DNA of 41,103 nucleotides from Ructibacterium gallinarum (lineage in GTDB: Bacteria; Bacillota; Clostridia; Monoglobales; Monoglobaceae). Below, in pieces: positions 1-8,317 of this stretch. The position numbers and the translations under genes were made by a program. The notes below the pieces were generated by a model that worked only from the letters and a program-made list of their open reading frames with translations, made no database searches and had not been told where the DNA came from. Location of the stretch: assembly GCF_014982785.1 (NCBI RefSeq), contig NZ_JADCKB010000025.1, positions 1 through 41,103 of the forward strand, read 5' to 3'. Each line of letters begins with the position of its first letter. Within the stretch, counting starts at the first letter, position 1.

Positions 1-90
1 TATATTGATTACTATAACAACGAGAGAATTTCATTAAAATTAAAAGGAATGAGTCCTGTTCAGTTTAGAACTCAATCCTTAGCAAATTAA
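1..90 (+). CDS. IS3-family transposase OrfB, C-terminal end only
   Basis: The window opens inside a reading frame whose last 29 codons read YIDYYNNERISLKLKGMSPV and then QFRTQSLAN before a TAA stop. A tyrosine/asparagine-rich YIxYYNxxR followed by L-K-G-[ML]-S-P-V-Q-[FY]-R is the usual C-terminus of the DDE integrase OrfB of IS3/IS150-type elements. The catalytic core lies outside the window. An IS end follows 10 bp after the stop, so the frame and polarity fit an element lying to the left. Certain as to family; the subgroup is not determined. Confidence 0.88.
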   Translation, partial: YIDYYNNERISLKLKGMSPVQFRTQSLAN

Positions 91-100
91 TTTTAAAATT

Positions 101-120
101 TGTCCAACTTTTGGGGTTCA
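101..120 (+). repeat. Right terminal inverted repeat of the IS3-type element
   Basis: The 20 bases just after the OrfB stop, tgtccaacttttggggttca, end in CA. Read on the other strand they begin TGAACCCCAAAAGTTGGACA, a typical IS150/IS3-subgroup terminus. The left partner is outside the window. No such sequence precedes the second IS3 orfA at 40686, so the two elements at the window edges are probably different. Confidence 0.7.
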
Positions 121-127
121 CTTCAAA

Positions 128-145
128 CGCCCTCATTCGAGGGCG
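128..145. repeat. Short perfect hairpin next to the IS end
   Basis: CGCCCTC and GAGGGCG form a 7-bp GC-rich stem around an ATTC loop, 8 bp outside the IS terminus. There is no T-run on either side, so it is not a textbook terminator. It could be a remnant of the IS target or a short intergenic palindrome. Confidence 0.5.
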
Positions 146-148
146 CCC

Positions 149-177
149 TTGACATGCCAGTAATTTTACGCTATAGT
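149..177 (+). promoter_or_regulatory. Candidate sigma-A promoter, plus strand
   Basis: TTGACA (149-154) and TATAGT (172-177) are separated by exactly 17 bp. The predicted start would lie near 184, immediately before the 187-213 hairpin. No plus-strand gene follows, so a transcript would be a short structured RNA or antisense to the 3' end of the GH94 gene. The match is good by eye but activity is unknown. Confidence 0.45.
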
Positions 178-186
178 AAGTTTACG

Positions 187-213
187 GCTGAAAGCCTAAA
201 TTTGGCTTTCAGC
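187..213. repeat. 10-bp perfect hairpin, downstream of the operon end
   Basis: GCTGAAAGCC pairs with GGCTTTCAGC around a 7-base loop (TAAATTT). The flanks (TAAGTTTA on the left, AAATTTTACTTA on the right) can extend the stem imperfectly. It lies about 140 bp beyond the GH94 stop and could end the long minus-strand operon, although no U-tract follows on that strand. From 214 to 354 I see nothing else. Confidence 0.5.
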
Positions 214-354
214 TCCAAATTTTACTTATAATTATATTATCATTTTGGAGTTTACACAAAACACAGGATTCCCCCGACTATGCCCCCCTCGCCTTTATCA
301 ACAATGGAAAAATTTTTTAACACATCTGCCTAAAGGTAATTATTTGCAAATTAT

Positions 355-2760
355 CTATAACACAACCTTTATATTTGCTTCATTCAGATTTTTAATAAGC
401 TCATATGGTAAATGATTGTTGTTAATGATTTCACCATTCACCTCTATGTTGGTTACTCCTCCACTCTTATGTTCCGGATTTAAAAATTTAATATTTAGTT
501 TAACGCCTCTATACACTCTTTTTACGGTATATTCGTCCCATTTTTTTGGAATACAAGGCTCAAATACTATTCCGTCAAGCACAGGGCGAACCCCGAGCAA
601 ATACTGTGTTGCCGCAACATTCATCCACGCCACTGTACCAGAAATATGTGAAATATTTCCCCAGCCTTGTTTGTTGTTAGGATATCCCACTATATTGCTA
701 CACCAAGAATATGGTTCTGCCTTGTATTTATCAACCCCAATTTTTGATATTATATTATGGGGAATAAGGTCGTTATAATATTTCCACGCAAGCTCCGAAT
801 TCCCAAGCTTTGCTTCTGCAATGATTGCCCATGTGTGTGCATGACAAAAAACAGCTCCGTTTTCACCATTACCAGGATTATATCCACTAAACGGATCCTT
901 AACATTAGGCCATGTTTCAAACCCAGGTGTTAGCTTCACAAGCCCCATATCTGTGTCTAAATATTTTTTGACAGCATCCATAGCATTCCTTTGCTGTTCT
1001 CTTGTGCCTGTTTCACTTATAACAGCCCATGTCTGAGAGTTTAACCATATTTTCCCAAAGTCGTTTTTTTTGCTTCCAATAGGATTGCCATCATCATCAA
1101 AACAACGATACCACCATTCACCATTCCATGAATGTCTTGTTATATTTTCAACCTGTTTTTCTTTGCATTTTTTAAGATATTCAAGACTATTATTATCATC
1201 AATAAATTCAGCAATCTCTATCATGTAATTTAATACCACAACATATTGTTGAGCTGCAAACACAGATTCTCCTTTTCCTTCTTGCGAAAACTTGCCTATT
1301 ATATCATTCCAGTCACCTCTTAGTGTAAGCGGAAGCCCATGTTCTCCCAAATTATTTTCAGTAAAATTAACTCCGGCAATAAGATGTTCCCATACTGTCG
1401 CCTCTTCACCCTCGCTCAGGTGGTCAACCCCTAGATATGGGACTGTTTCATTTAGCAAATTTACATCTCCGGTTTCTGCTATCAGCGAATAGACCAAAAA
1501 CGCAAGCCACATATGATCATCACACCTTGTATGATAATCTGGCAGGTCATCGTCGTTAAACCCAAGACAATGTATTGCGTTCCCTGTTTTATACTGCTTA
1601 CTCATTAAAAATTTTAGTCTATCTTTGGCAACCTCAGAATTTCTGTATGTGATTGCAAGCATATCTTGACATGTGTCTCGAAATCCAAGCGTTCTGGTTC
1701 CTGGTGCGTTCGCATTAACGGAGCGAGAATATCTGGCCGTATTCACCGAATCAATTGGTCCCCATATATTTATCTGTCTTTGAGCATTTTCATCAGGAAT
1801 CATACACTCAAACTTTCCTAAAAATTCATTCCACCAACTATCAAGCTTGTTTTCTTGTTCATCTACTTTTTTTATATTTCTTAATTCGTTTAAATCTAAT
1901 TTTATCTTCTCTTGCAGCTCGTTACAGTGTGTTAATCCACCACTTACAGCTCCTAAATAAAAAGTGACATTTTCTTTGCAATTTGCATTAATGTGTATTT
2001 TGGTATGCAACGCAGCGCAGGGCTCACCGGATTGAATTTCCTCATTACCGCATATTCCTTTTTCTACCGCAATAGGATTTTTTTCATAACGATAATTACC
2101 AACGAATGCGTCACGATCACCCGAAAATGATTGGATTTTGCGATTGCTGGCAAAGTATACTAATGGTAATTTCTCTACATCTCCAGGTGCTGGGAATTGA
2201 TATAAATACTGTATAGTTTGGCTATCTCGATCAAACCATGTCTTATGCATATGCCTCCAATAATATCCGTTGGTCTGTTCATCCAGCCATCGTTGCTGTG
2301 ATAGCTCAGCATATGCAAAAACATCTATTTCTGTAGATGAATTATTTTTATTTATTATGTCCAATTTCCATGTCAAAATATCATACTCCAGCATGATAAA
2401 AAGTGTTAAAACTGCCTCTAAGTTGTTTTTTTCTGCCGTGAATACCGTTTTGCCCGGGAAATGATTAGCATTAAATTTATCAAGTTTAGTCTCAATAGGT
2501 CTAAATGTAGGCGACCAAACTGTTCCATCTTTTTCTCTTATGTATATATAAAATCCCGGAGAATCTATTGGTAAATTATGCATTCTGTACCTAGTAATTC
2601 GATACTTTGCTGCATTCTCAATCCACAATAGGCCTCCACCACATTGCGAAACAAAGCCATGCATATGTCCATTTGACAAATAATTTATCCACGGTCCTGG
2701 CATATCTGTTTTTTCTATACATATGCTTCTTTTCTCATCATCAAATATATAACCATTCAT
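355..2760 (-). CDS. GH94 disaccharide phosphorylase (cellobiose phosphorylase-like)
   Basis: Likely cytosolic inverting phosphorylase that splits a beta-linked glucoside with phosphate to give a sugar 1-phosphate. The 801-residue length fits GH94. An N-terminal beta-sandwich (about 1-300) precedes an (alpha/alpha)6 barrel with LGFRDTCQDM (about 358-367), a CDDHMWL stretch (413-419), RGDWND (481-486; the last Asp is the expected general acid) and NGAVFCHAHTW. No signal peptide is seen. I start at the ATG at 2760, with AGGAG 7 bases upstream; an in-frame extension to 2850 has no ribosome site. It is the last gene of the operon, after a 211-bp gap containing a hairpin. Close relatives use cellobiose, cellobionate, laminaribiose or chitobiose; sequence alone does not choose, though cellobiose or a glucomannan fragment suits the neighbours. 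Confidence 0.88.
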   Translation of the reverse strand: MNGYIFDDEKRSICIEKTDMPGPWINYLSNGHMHGFVSQCGGGLLWIENAAKYRITRYRMHNLPIDSPGFYIYIREKDGTVWSPTFRPIETKLDKFNANHFPGKTVFTAEKNNLEAVLTLFIMLEYDILTWKLDIINKNNSSTEIDVFAYAELSQQRWLDEQTNGYYWRHMHKTWFDRDSQTIQYLYQFPAPGDVEKLPLVYFASNRKIQSFSGDRDAFVGNYRYEKNPIAVEKGICGNEEIQSGEPCAALHTKIHINANCKENVTFYLGAVSGGLTHCNELQEKIKLDLNELRNIKKVDEQENKLDSWWNEFLGKFECMIPDENAQRQINIWGPIDSVNTARYSRSVNANAPGTRTLGFRDTCQDMLAITYRNSEVAKDRLKFLMSKQYKTGNAIHCLGFNDDDLPDYHTRCDDHMWLAFLVYSLIAETGDVNLLNETVPYLGVDHLSEGEEATVWEHLIAGVNFTENNLGEHGLPLTLRGDWNDIIGKFSQEGKGESVFAAQQYVVVLNYMIEIAEFIDDNNSLEYLKKCKEKQVENITRHSWNGEWWYRCFDDDGNPIGSKKNDFGKIWLNSQTWAVISETGTREQQRNAMDAVKKYLDTDMGLVKLTPGFETWPNVKDPFSGYNPGNGENGAVFCHAHTWAIIAEAKLGNSELAWKYYNDLIPHNIISKIGVDKYKAEPYSWCSNIVGYPNNKQGWGNISHISGTVAWMNVAATQYLLGVRPVLDGIVFEPCIPKKWDEYTVKRVYRGVKLNIKFLNPEHKSGGVTNIEVNGEIINNNHLPYELIKNLNEANIKVVL

Positions 2761-2859
2761 TTTTTTGCTCCTAAATAATATATTTTCATTTGACTGTGTC
2801 GAAAAAACAAACACACAATTTTTCACTGTCTGACGTTGATATATTAACAAATTTTAACA

Positions 2860-2882
2860 TAGACCGCAAAAAATGCGGTCTA
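2860..2882. terminator. Hairpin between the GH130_1 and GH94 genes
   Basis: TAGACCGCA and TGCGGTCTA form a 9-bp stem around five A residues. On the plus strand a TTTTGTT tract follows; on the minus strand (the direction of the genes) the following sequence is only weakly T-rich, after an upstream AACAAAA. It may act as a partial terminator or RNA-stabilising end that lowers GH94 expression relative to the upstream genes. Confidence 0.5.
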
Positions 2883-2971
2883 TTTTGTTACTATATCGAT
2901 GTATAAGAACTGACTCATTTTTTTGATACCTAATAGCTTACTATACTCTTGTGTAGTAAAACAATAAATCA

Positions 2972-4147
2972 TTAGAGATTATTTGCATTTTTATTTTTGT
3001 TAATTAATTCAATGATTACATCCACACTCTTATGAGTATCATAACCATCTGCAGGCGTATTCATGCAATAATCAATCATTTTGTCAACAGTTGTGGTCGC
3101 AACATGTAAGCGAGTGTCAGATGAGGCATAATAAATAAATATTTTACCGTCATTTTCTATTGCGCCGTTTGTAAAAACAACATTTGAAACATCTCCTAAT
3201 CTCTCGCTACCCCATGGCGCAAGAAAATACCCTCCCGGAGTATAAAGAATTTTTTGTGGATTATTTAAATCTGTCATAAAACAGTATAATACATATCTAA
3301 GTCCTGCAGCCGTGTTTCTAACACCATGGGCTATATGCAGCCAACCTTCTTTTGTTTTGATAGGTGTAGCTCCTGCACCATTTTTTGTTTCCTTTATAGT
3401 GTGATATACTCTCTTATCAATGATGATTTCTTCATCAATGGTTGCATTGCTAATATCTTCAATTAAAGCACAGCCGATGCCTCCGCCACTTCCCACATCT
3501 ATAAATCCATCAGATGGTCTTGTGTAAAGCATATATTTCCCATTCACAAACTCAGGATGCAATACTACATTTCTTTGTTGACTAATTGACTCAAGATCCT
3601 TAAGTCTTTCCCAGTTTATTAAATCTTTTGTTCTCACAATACCACATTTTGCAATAGCAGATGATGTATCCTGTACACTTTTATCCTTTCTTTCAGAACA
3701 AAAGAGCCCATAAATCCAACCATCCTCATGCTTTGTAAGGCGCATATCGTATACATTGGTATCCACTTCATCATACACCGGTAATCTTATGGGATACTCG
3801 TCAAACACAAAGTTGTCTATACCGTTTTCCGAACGAGCAACAGCAAAATATGATTTTCTGTCTGCGCCTTCAACCCTTGCAACAACTACATATTTATTGT
3901 CATGATAAATTGCCCCTGCATTAAACACCGCATTAACTCCTATTCGTTCAAGAAGGTACGGATTTGATTCAAAGTCAAAATCATATCTCCATTCAAGAGG
4001 AATATGTTCATTGGTTAAAACAGGATTCTCATAGCGTTCAAATATGCCATTGTGCCATTTTCTATTGATAACATTTGTTTTTTTGATTAGTTGATTATAC
4101 TTTTTTTTAAAATTTTCCTTTACCGTTTGGAACTCATTAATATTCAT
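2972..4147 (-). CDS. 4-O-beta-D-mannosyl-D-glucose phosphorylase (GH130 subfamily 1)
   Basis: Phosphorolyses beta-1,4-mannosyl-glucose to mannose 1-phosphate plus glucose, in the cytosol. The 391 residues match the usual length of characterised mannosylglucose phosphorylases, and the resemblance runs end to end: [50 protein letters not shown] (Asp134 is the expected catalytic acid), [16 protein letters not shown]-free [31 protein letters not shown] and [14 protein letters not shown]. The start ATG has GAGG ten bases upstream. It sits 38 bp after the GH31 gene and two genes after a second GH130 of another subfamily, as in organisms that break down mannan by phosphorolysis. No cellobiose 2-epimerase gene is in the window. 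Subfamily assignment is strong by recognition; substrate is inferred from the family. Confidence 0.92.
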   Translation of the reverse strand: MNINEFQTVKENFKKKYNQLIKKTNVINRKWHNGIFERYENPVLTNEHIPLEWRYDFDFESNPYLLERIGVNAVFNAGAIYHDNKYVVVARVEGADRKSYFAVARSENGIDNFVFDEYPIRLPVYDEVDTNVYDMRLTKHEDGWIYGLFCSERKDKSVQDTSSAIAKCGIVRTKDLINWERLKDLESISQQRNVVLHPEFVNGKYMLYTRPSDGFIDVGSGGGIGCALIEDISNATIDEEIIIDKRVYHTIKETKNGAGATPIKTKEGWLHIAHGVRNTAAGLRYVLYCFMTDLNNPQKILYTPGGYFLAPWGSERLGDVSNVVFTNGAIENDGKIFIYYASSDTRLHVATTTVDKMIDYCMNTPADGYDTHKSVDVIIELINKNKNANNL

Positions 4148-4185
4148 AAGCCTTGTACCTCATTTGTAAAATATGATTATTCAAT

Positions 4186-5703
4186 TTACTTAAGCTTTTC
4201 AAATACATATATCTTGTCTATGCTATATTCTAAACAAACATCCGTTTCACCATCATATAACCGACCATCTAATAAATGCCATTTTCCTTTTGGCAATCTA
4301 ATACTTTTTGTTGTTTCTCCTTTTTTCACCATGGGTACCACAAGATATTTATTCCCAAGCATAAACATATCCTTTGTTTGCTCACAGCCGCAATGTGGAA
4401 ATTCATATTCTAATGCTCTAACAATTGGTTCATTGTTGACTGCAGCATTTTTAGCAAGTTCAATTATGTACTCTGAAAATTCTTCACGCAATTTGACTAT
4501 TTTAAGCACAGTTTCATAAGCTTCCTTGGATAGGATACGCCATGGAGCAATTGAGAATTGCATCATTGGACACAACACACTTGCCTCTAACCAACGGATA
4601 TATAATTCCTCATCCAACTTATAGTTTTCATCTAAGAAACTTCCAAATTCTCCTCCGCCAATCATGTCTGGACAACCATAATAACCACCAAGTAAGCCTT
4701 GTACAATAGTAAATGGTATAATACAGTTTATTCCATAATTCTCCCATTCCGGCCGCTTATCCTGTAACCTACTCACTATAGGTTCACCGCCCATGTTCCA
4801 TACGGCTCTTAATTCATTAAACTCATACTGAGCGGCAAACATATCGTATTCCTTTGTATTGTCAAGAGCAATATTTCTTTTATATGTAATATCATCATCA
4901 CGATAAAAAGCCGGGTCGCCTGCATCAAATTTAAATCCATCAATACCATATTTGTTCATCAATTCATCAAGCTTGTTTTTGAACCATTTTGATGCATTAG
5001 GATTTGATAAATCTAACGCGCAACTATATCCATTCCACCATTCTCTAATAGCAAATTCATTATTTTTATCCTTCAGAAGATAATCTGTATTTTTTAATTC
5101 TCTAAAAGCATGACTATCAGGTGAAATATAAGGTGTTATCCATAACATAACCTTAAAACCCAATTTATGAAGCTCATCTACCATAAATTTAGGATTTTCG
5201 AATCTTCCTGGATAAAAGTCAAAAACGCCATAATCCTCAGACCACCCCTCATCGATCATCAATATTCCAGGCATCATATTATTATCTACAATTGCATGGG
5301 CATATTCAAGTATTTGCGTTTGATTTTGATTATACATAAACTCAATCCATGTATTATATTGAGGGACTTTAAAGAAAAGTTCGTTTGGTATATTTTTATT
5401 CTTTGAAAAATGTCGATTGGCCACAGCCCTATGGGCTCCTTTAAGATCTATGAATCCGTCACAAATTTCAACATCTGCACCATCTATAGCAATCTCTCCG
5501 TTATTAAACTCAATAACAAAAGGTTTTTCGCTCCATATATATCTTCCTTGAGTAGATATGTATAGCGGCATTCTAAGATCACTGCCCGTATTTGTTAAAT
5601 CTACCTTACAGTTACTTTTTTCTGAATATGGCATATCTCCTGCTAAATCAACAATACCACCATACCAAAATTCATTTTCTAAAAATTTTATATTGTATTT
5701 CAT
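4186..5703 (-). CDS. GH31 family glycosidase, probable alpha-galactosidase/MYORG-like
   Basis: A 505-residue cytosolic retaining glycosidase (no signal peptide). The N-terminal beta-sandwich (1-115) leads into a TIM barrel with MIDEGWSEDYG (149-159), GFKVMLWITPYISPD (182-196), IDGFKFDAGDP (254-264; Asp260 is the expected nucleophile) and RLQDKRPEW (312-320; Asp315 is a candidate acid/base), then a short C-terminal beta domain. The FKFDAGD signature and the short length resemble the MYORG/alpha-galactosidase branch of GH31 more than alpha-glucosidases or alpha-xylosidases. Placed between two mannan-type GH130 phosphorylases, removal of alpha-galactosyl branches from galactoglucomannan fragments is an attractive but unproven role. 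The start ATG follows AAAGGG. Confidence 0.85.
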   Translation of the reverse strand: MKYNIKFLENEFWYGGIVDLAGDMPYSEKSNCKVDLTNTGSDLRMPLYISTQGRYIWSEKPFVIEFNNGEIAIDGADVEICDGFIDLKGAHRAVANRHFSKNKNIPNELFFKVPQYNTWIEFMYNQNQTQILEYAHAIVDNNMMPGILMIDEGWSEDYGVFDFYPGRFENPKFMVDELHKLGFKVMLWITPYISPDSHAFRELKNTDYLLKDKNNEFAIREWWNGYSCALDLSNPNASKWFKNKLDELMNKYGIDGFKFDAGDPAFYRDDDITYKRNIALDNTKEYDMFAAQYEFNELRAVWNMGGEPIVSRLQDKRPEWENYGINCIIPFTIVQGLLGGYYGCPDMIGGGEFGSFLDENYKLDEELYIRWLEASVLCPMMQFSIAPWRILSKEAYETVLKIVKLREEFSEYIIELAKNAAVNNEPIVRALEYEFPHCGCEQTKDMFMLGNKYLVVPMVKKGETTKSIRLPKGKWHLLDGRLYDGETDVCLEYSIDKIYVFEKLK

Positions 5704-5753
5704 ATTTATTATATTCCCTTTCAGTAATACACGGACATCATTATACTACAAAT

Positions 5754-6713
5754 TTATTTTTTGCACATCGCAATAATTTCACTTATAGAGCCGGTAGCTA
5801 AACCAATTGATGTATCTGCGGCACCATAATATACTCTAAGTCTATCATCTTTATAATCAGCAATTGCACCACAACTAAATATTACATTGGGAACTATCCC
5901 GTTATATTCATACTCTCTATCTGGAGTAATTAAATAATCATTGCATTTACCTATAATTTTAGTTGGATCGTTTAGGTCTAACAATATAGCACCTAATGAA
6001 TATCTTTGGCCTGAACAGCTCGAACTCACACCATGAATTATTTCTAGCCATCCTTCATCAGTCTTAATAGGCGGTGTGGGGCCAATTTTTATTCCATTCC
6101 ACGGCGCCCATGGTTTTAATAAGATTCTGTGCCTTCCCCAATGAATTAAATTGGGCGATTCCGAAATCCATATATAGCCTCTTTGATAATAATTGTGCGG
6201 ATCATCAAGAAGTACATATGGTCTGTCTAATCTATAATACATTCCGTTTATTTTTTCAGGAAATAAACACGGAACCCTATTATTGGGCAATGCAATAACG
6301 TCAATATCCTCATAGGTTTCAAAATCTTTTGTTTTTCCCAAAAACGCAACGCAACCTGCGTCAGAATTTCCCGGTCGCATTATATAATATGTATCCTCTT
6401 CAGGGAAATATGTTATTCTTGGATCTATTGGCCAGCCGTCCAAATCGTGAATATGCGGTAGCTTAGACTGAGTAATAAATGGTTTAGGATCAAATTTAAA
6501 ATTAACCCCATCATTACTTCTGGCTACATGCATAAACGGCATACTTCCGTCCTTCATCTTTATTGCACAAAGCAATATAGTTGTATCCCCATACATAGTC
6601 TGTCCGCAATTAAAAACTGCATCAGCCCCAGGATAATCACTGGGTTTTATTATTGGATTATTTTCATACCTAAATAGTCCTTTTTCTTCATAAAGCATAG
6701 TTTTATTCTCCAT
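5754..6713 (-). CDS. Beta-1,4-mannooligosaccharide phosphorylase-like enzyme (GH130 subfamily 2-like)
   Basis: A 319-residue five-bladed propeller enzyme expected to release mannose 1-phosphate from the non-reducing end of beta-mannosides. Visible family features are LFRYENNPI, DAVFNCGQ, HVARSNDGVNF, GWPIDPRITY (Asp97 is the expected catalytic acid), KIGPTPPIKTDEGWLEI, HGVSSSCSGQRYS and VYYGAADTSI. It differs clearly from the GH130_1 neighbour, so the two form a complementary pair: this one for longer mannooligosaccharides (or mannosyl-GlcNAc, a known alternative in this branch), the other for mannosylglucose. The annotated ATG at 6713 overlaps the stop of the decayed GH31 frame; a second ATG at 6698 has GGAG nine bases upstream and may be the real start. 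Confidence 0.86.
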   Translation of the reverse strand: MENKTMLYEEKGLFRYENNPIIKPSDYPGADAVFNCGQTMYGDTTILLCAIKMKDGSMPFMHVARSNDGVNFKFDPKPFITQSKLPHIHDLDGWPIDPRITYFPEEDTYYIMRPGNSDAGCVAFLGKTKDFETYEDIDVIALPNNRVPCLFPEKINGMYYRLDRPYVLLDDPHNYYQRGYIWISESPNLIHWGRHRILLKPWAPWNGIKIGPTPPIKTDEGWLEIIHGVSSSCSGQRYSLGAILLDLNDPTKIIGKCNDYLITPDREYEYNGIVPNVIFSCGAIADYKDDRLRVYYGAADTSIGLATGSISEIIAMCKK

Positions 6714-8312
6714 CCGTTTTATACAAAATAATTTTATCTTTTATAAAATAATTTCTCATTTTCTTTGACTCTATATTGCTGTCAATTTTATAAACTGTGT
6801 TGTCCATTGGTTTATATAAGGTAAATTCAACCGTTACACCCGTACAAATAAGCGTTAACTCAAAATTGATATCCTCACTTATGTGAAGCTGTGGTTTTAC
6901 AATATAGGTAAGATCACATTTTCCTTGATAAATACAGTTATTTTGTCCGATTTGATATCATACCAGCCGCTTTCATACACCTTATGCGTCCAAAAATCAT
7001 ACCACCTGCTCTCGGGAAAATATACTCGTCTATCGTAAATTGGAGCAATAAGCAACGCATCTCCTAACATATACTCATCATCTATGTCATATGTTACAGT
7101 ATCATTTGTATAATCACATACAAGTGCTCTGAAGGGAGGTTTTCCTGTTTTATTATAGCAGACAAATATGCTATATAAATATGCCATAAGTGACAGTCTA
7201 ACCTCCAACGCTCTTTTACCTCTGCCCCACACCATGCGGTTGTTCTAAATACCATGCATTTATAACTACCTGTGCCGAAAGTATTGCCATTTGTATACAC
7301 CTTAACAATTCAGCTTTATCTTTTCGGGCGTCCAAAGAATACCTCTGAATCCCGAATTAACATACCCTCTTAAGAAATCATTAAATTCATACAAATATAC
7401 AGCACAAAAGGATATGAGGCTGCAAACACTCCAGAGCTCCTTACCTCTGACAATGTTTCTATTTCTTCGAATGACCTTAAAATGGCTTGCTGATATAAAA
7501 TTTCAAATAACACATGTATTTGTTTGCCATCAATACCAGATGAAAATTGTGTATAATCAGGAAAACTCCAACCTTTTGTAAGATCACTTCCGTCACATTC
7601 ATCGAGTTTAAATCCATCTATACCGATATCAACCAAGTATTTTTTATGATACTGTACAAAAACCTCTTTTGCGCCTTCATTTACAAAATCAGGAACAATG
7701 CCGTTTCAAACATTATAAAAGCTGCCAAACTTTGTCATCTCCTTATCGATTTGGCTTTCAGGATGTATAAGCGTGCTCCCAAAGATTTATATGATAACCA
7801 TTGTTTTTTCCTGATATAAGGCTCTTATAATTGAGAAATTTTTCTTTATCCCAATATGAACAGGAATAGCTTCGACTCTGGCAACCAGGTTCAGACCCTA
7901 AAATGTCACATGGTATAGTCCTTTCTCTTAATTGATTAGCAAGAGTCGCTATCTCTTTTTCGTTATATTTTGCATAGCATCTATACAAAACGGCAAGACC
8001 CCATACAGAAGGAATACAACCTCCCCCCTGAAAACAAATTGTATGTAGAAATAATTTCAGCTATTGAATCAACAGTAAAGAAATCTATCAATACCCTTTT
8101 CAACAGGTTCGTTGCAACCCCAAAATTTCTTCATCACACTCCAATGGCAGTGCTATGGTCATTCCACGGCCTGTTACTCTATATTTCATTCTATCTACAA
8201 TTTCAGGATTTTTATCAGATAACTCATTTTTTGATATAGGCTTAAACCTTATAGGTGCTATATGTTCCAGTTCTCCAAACCTAACACGACTTACTTTTTG
8301 CATATCATACAC
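6703..8312 (-). pseudogene. Decayed GH31 glycosidase gene
   Basis: Pieces of one GH31 enzyme lie in order in different frames. They are an N-terminal part (8312-8100), FSGGGCIPSVWGLAVLYRCY (about 8033 downwards), CDILGSEPGCQSRSY, the nucleophile region IDGFKLDECDGSD with WSFPDYTQFSSGIDG (7630-7540), LSEVRSSGVFAASYPFVLY, FLRGYVNSGFRGILWTPE (near 7350), AILSAQVVINAWYLEQP, and the barrel end with the C-terminal beta domain ending at TAA 6703-6705. Lesions seen: loss of much of the N-terminal beta domain near 8090, frameshifts near 7760, 7400, 7330, 7230 and 6897, and a TGA replacing the Trp of a YNVW motif at 7706-7708. So many independent defects cannot be sequencing slips. The ancestral enzyme resembled the GGGCxPxxWG / FKLDECD branch, not the intact GH31 next door. 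The original ATG lies 6 bp after the preceding gene. Confidence 0.88.
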
Positions 8313-8317
8313 CCTAA

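Noticed and set aside
187-213. Hairpin as a definite intrinsic terminator of the operon
   Set aside because: The stem is good but no T-run follows on the minus strand, so I list it only as a hairpin.
416-778. Open frame on the plus strand opposite the GH94 gene
   Set aside because: It has no ribosome site or family resemblance and lies entirely antisense to a strongly recognisable enzyme. Other frames opposite the minus-strand operon were dismissed for the same reason.
6703-8312. GH31 frameshifts as sequencing errors
   Set aside because: There are several frameshifts, a nonsense codon and a missing segment in one gene while all neighbours are intact; error alone is unlikely.
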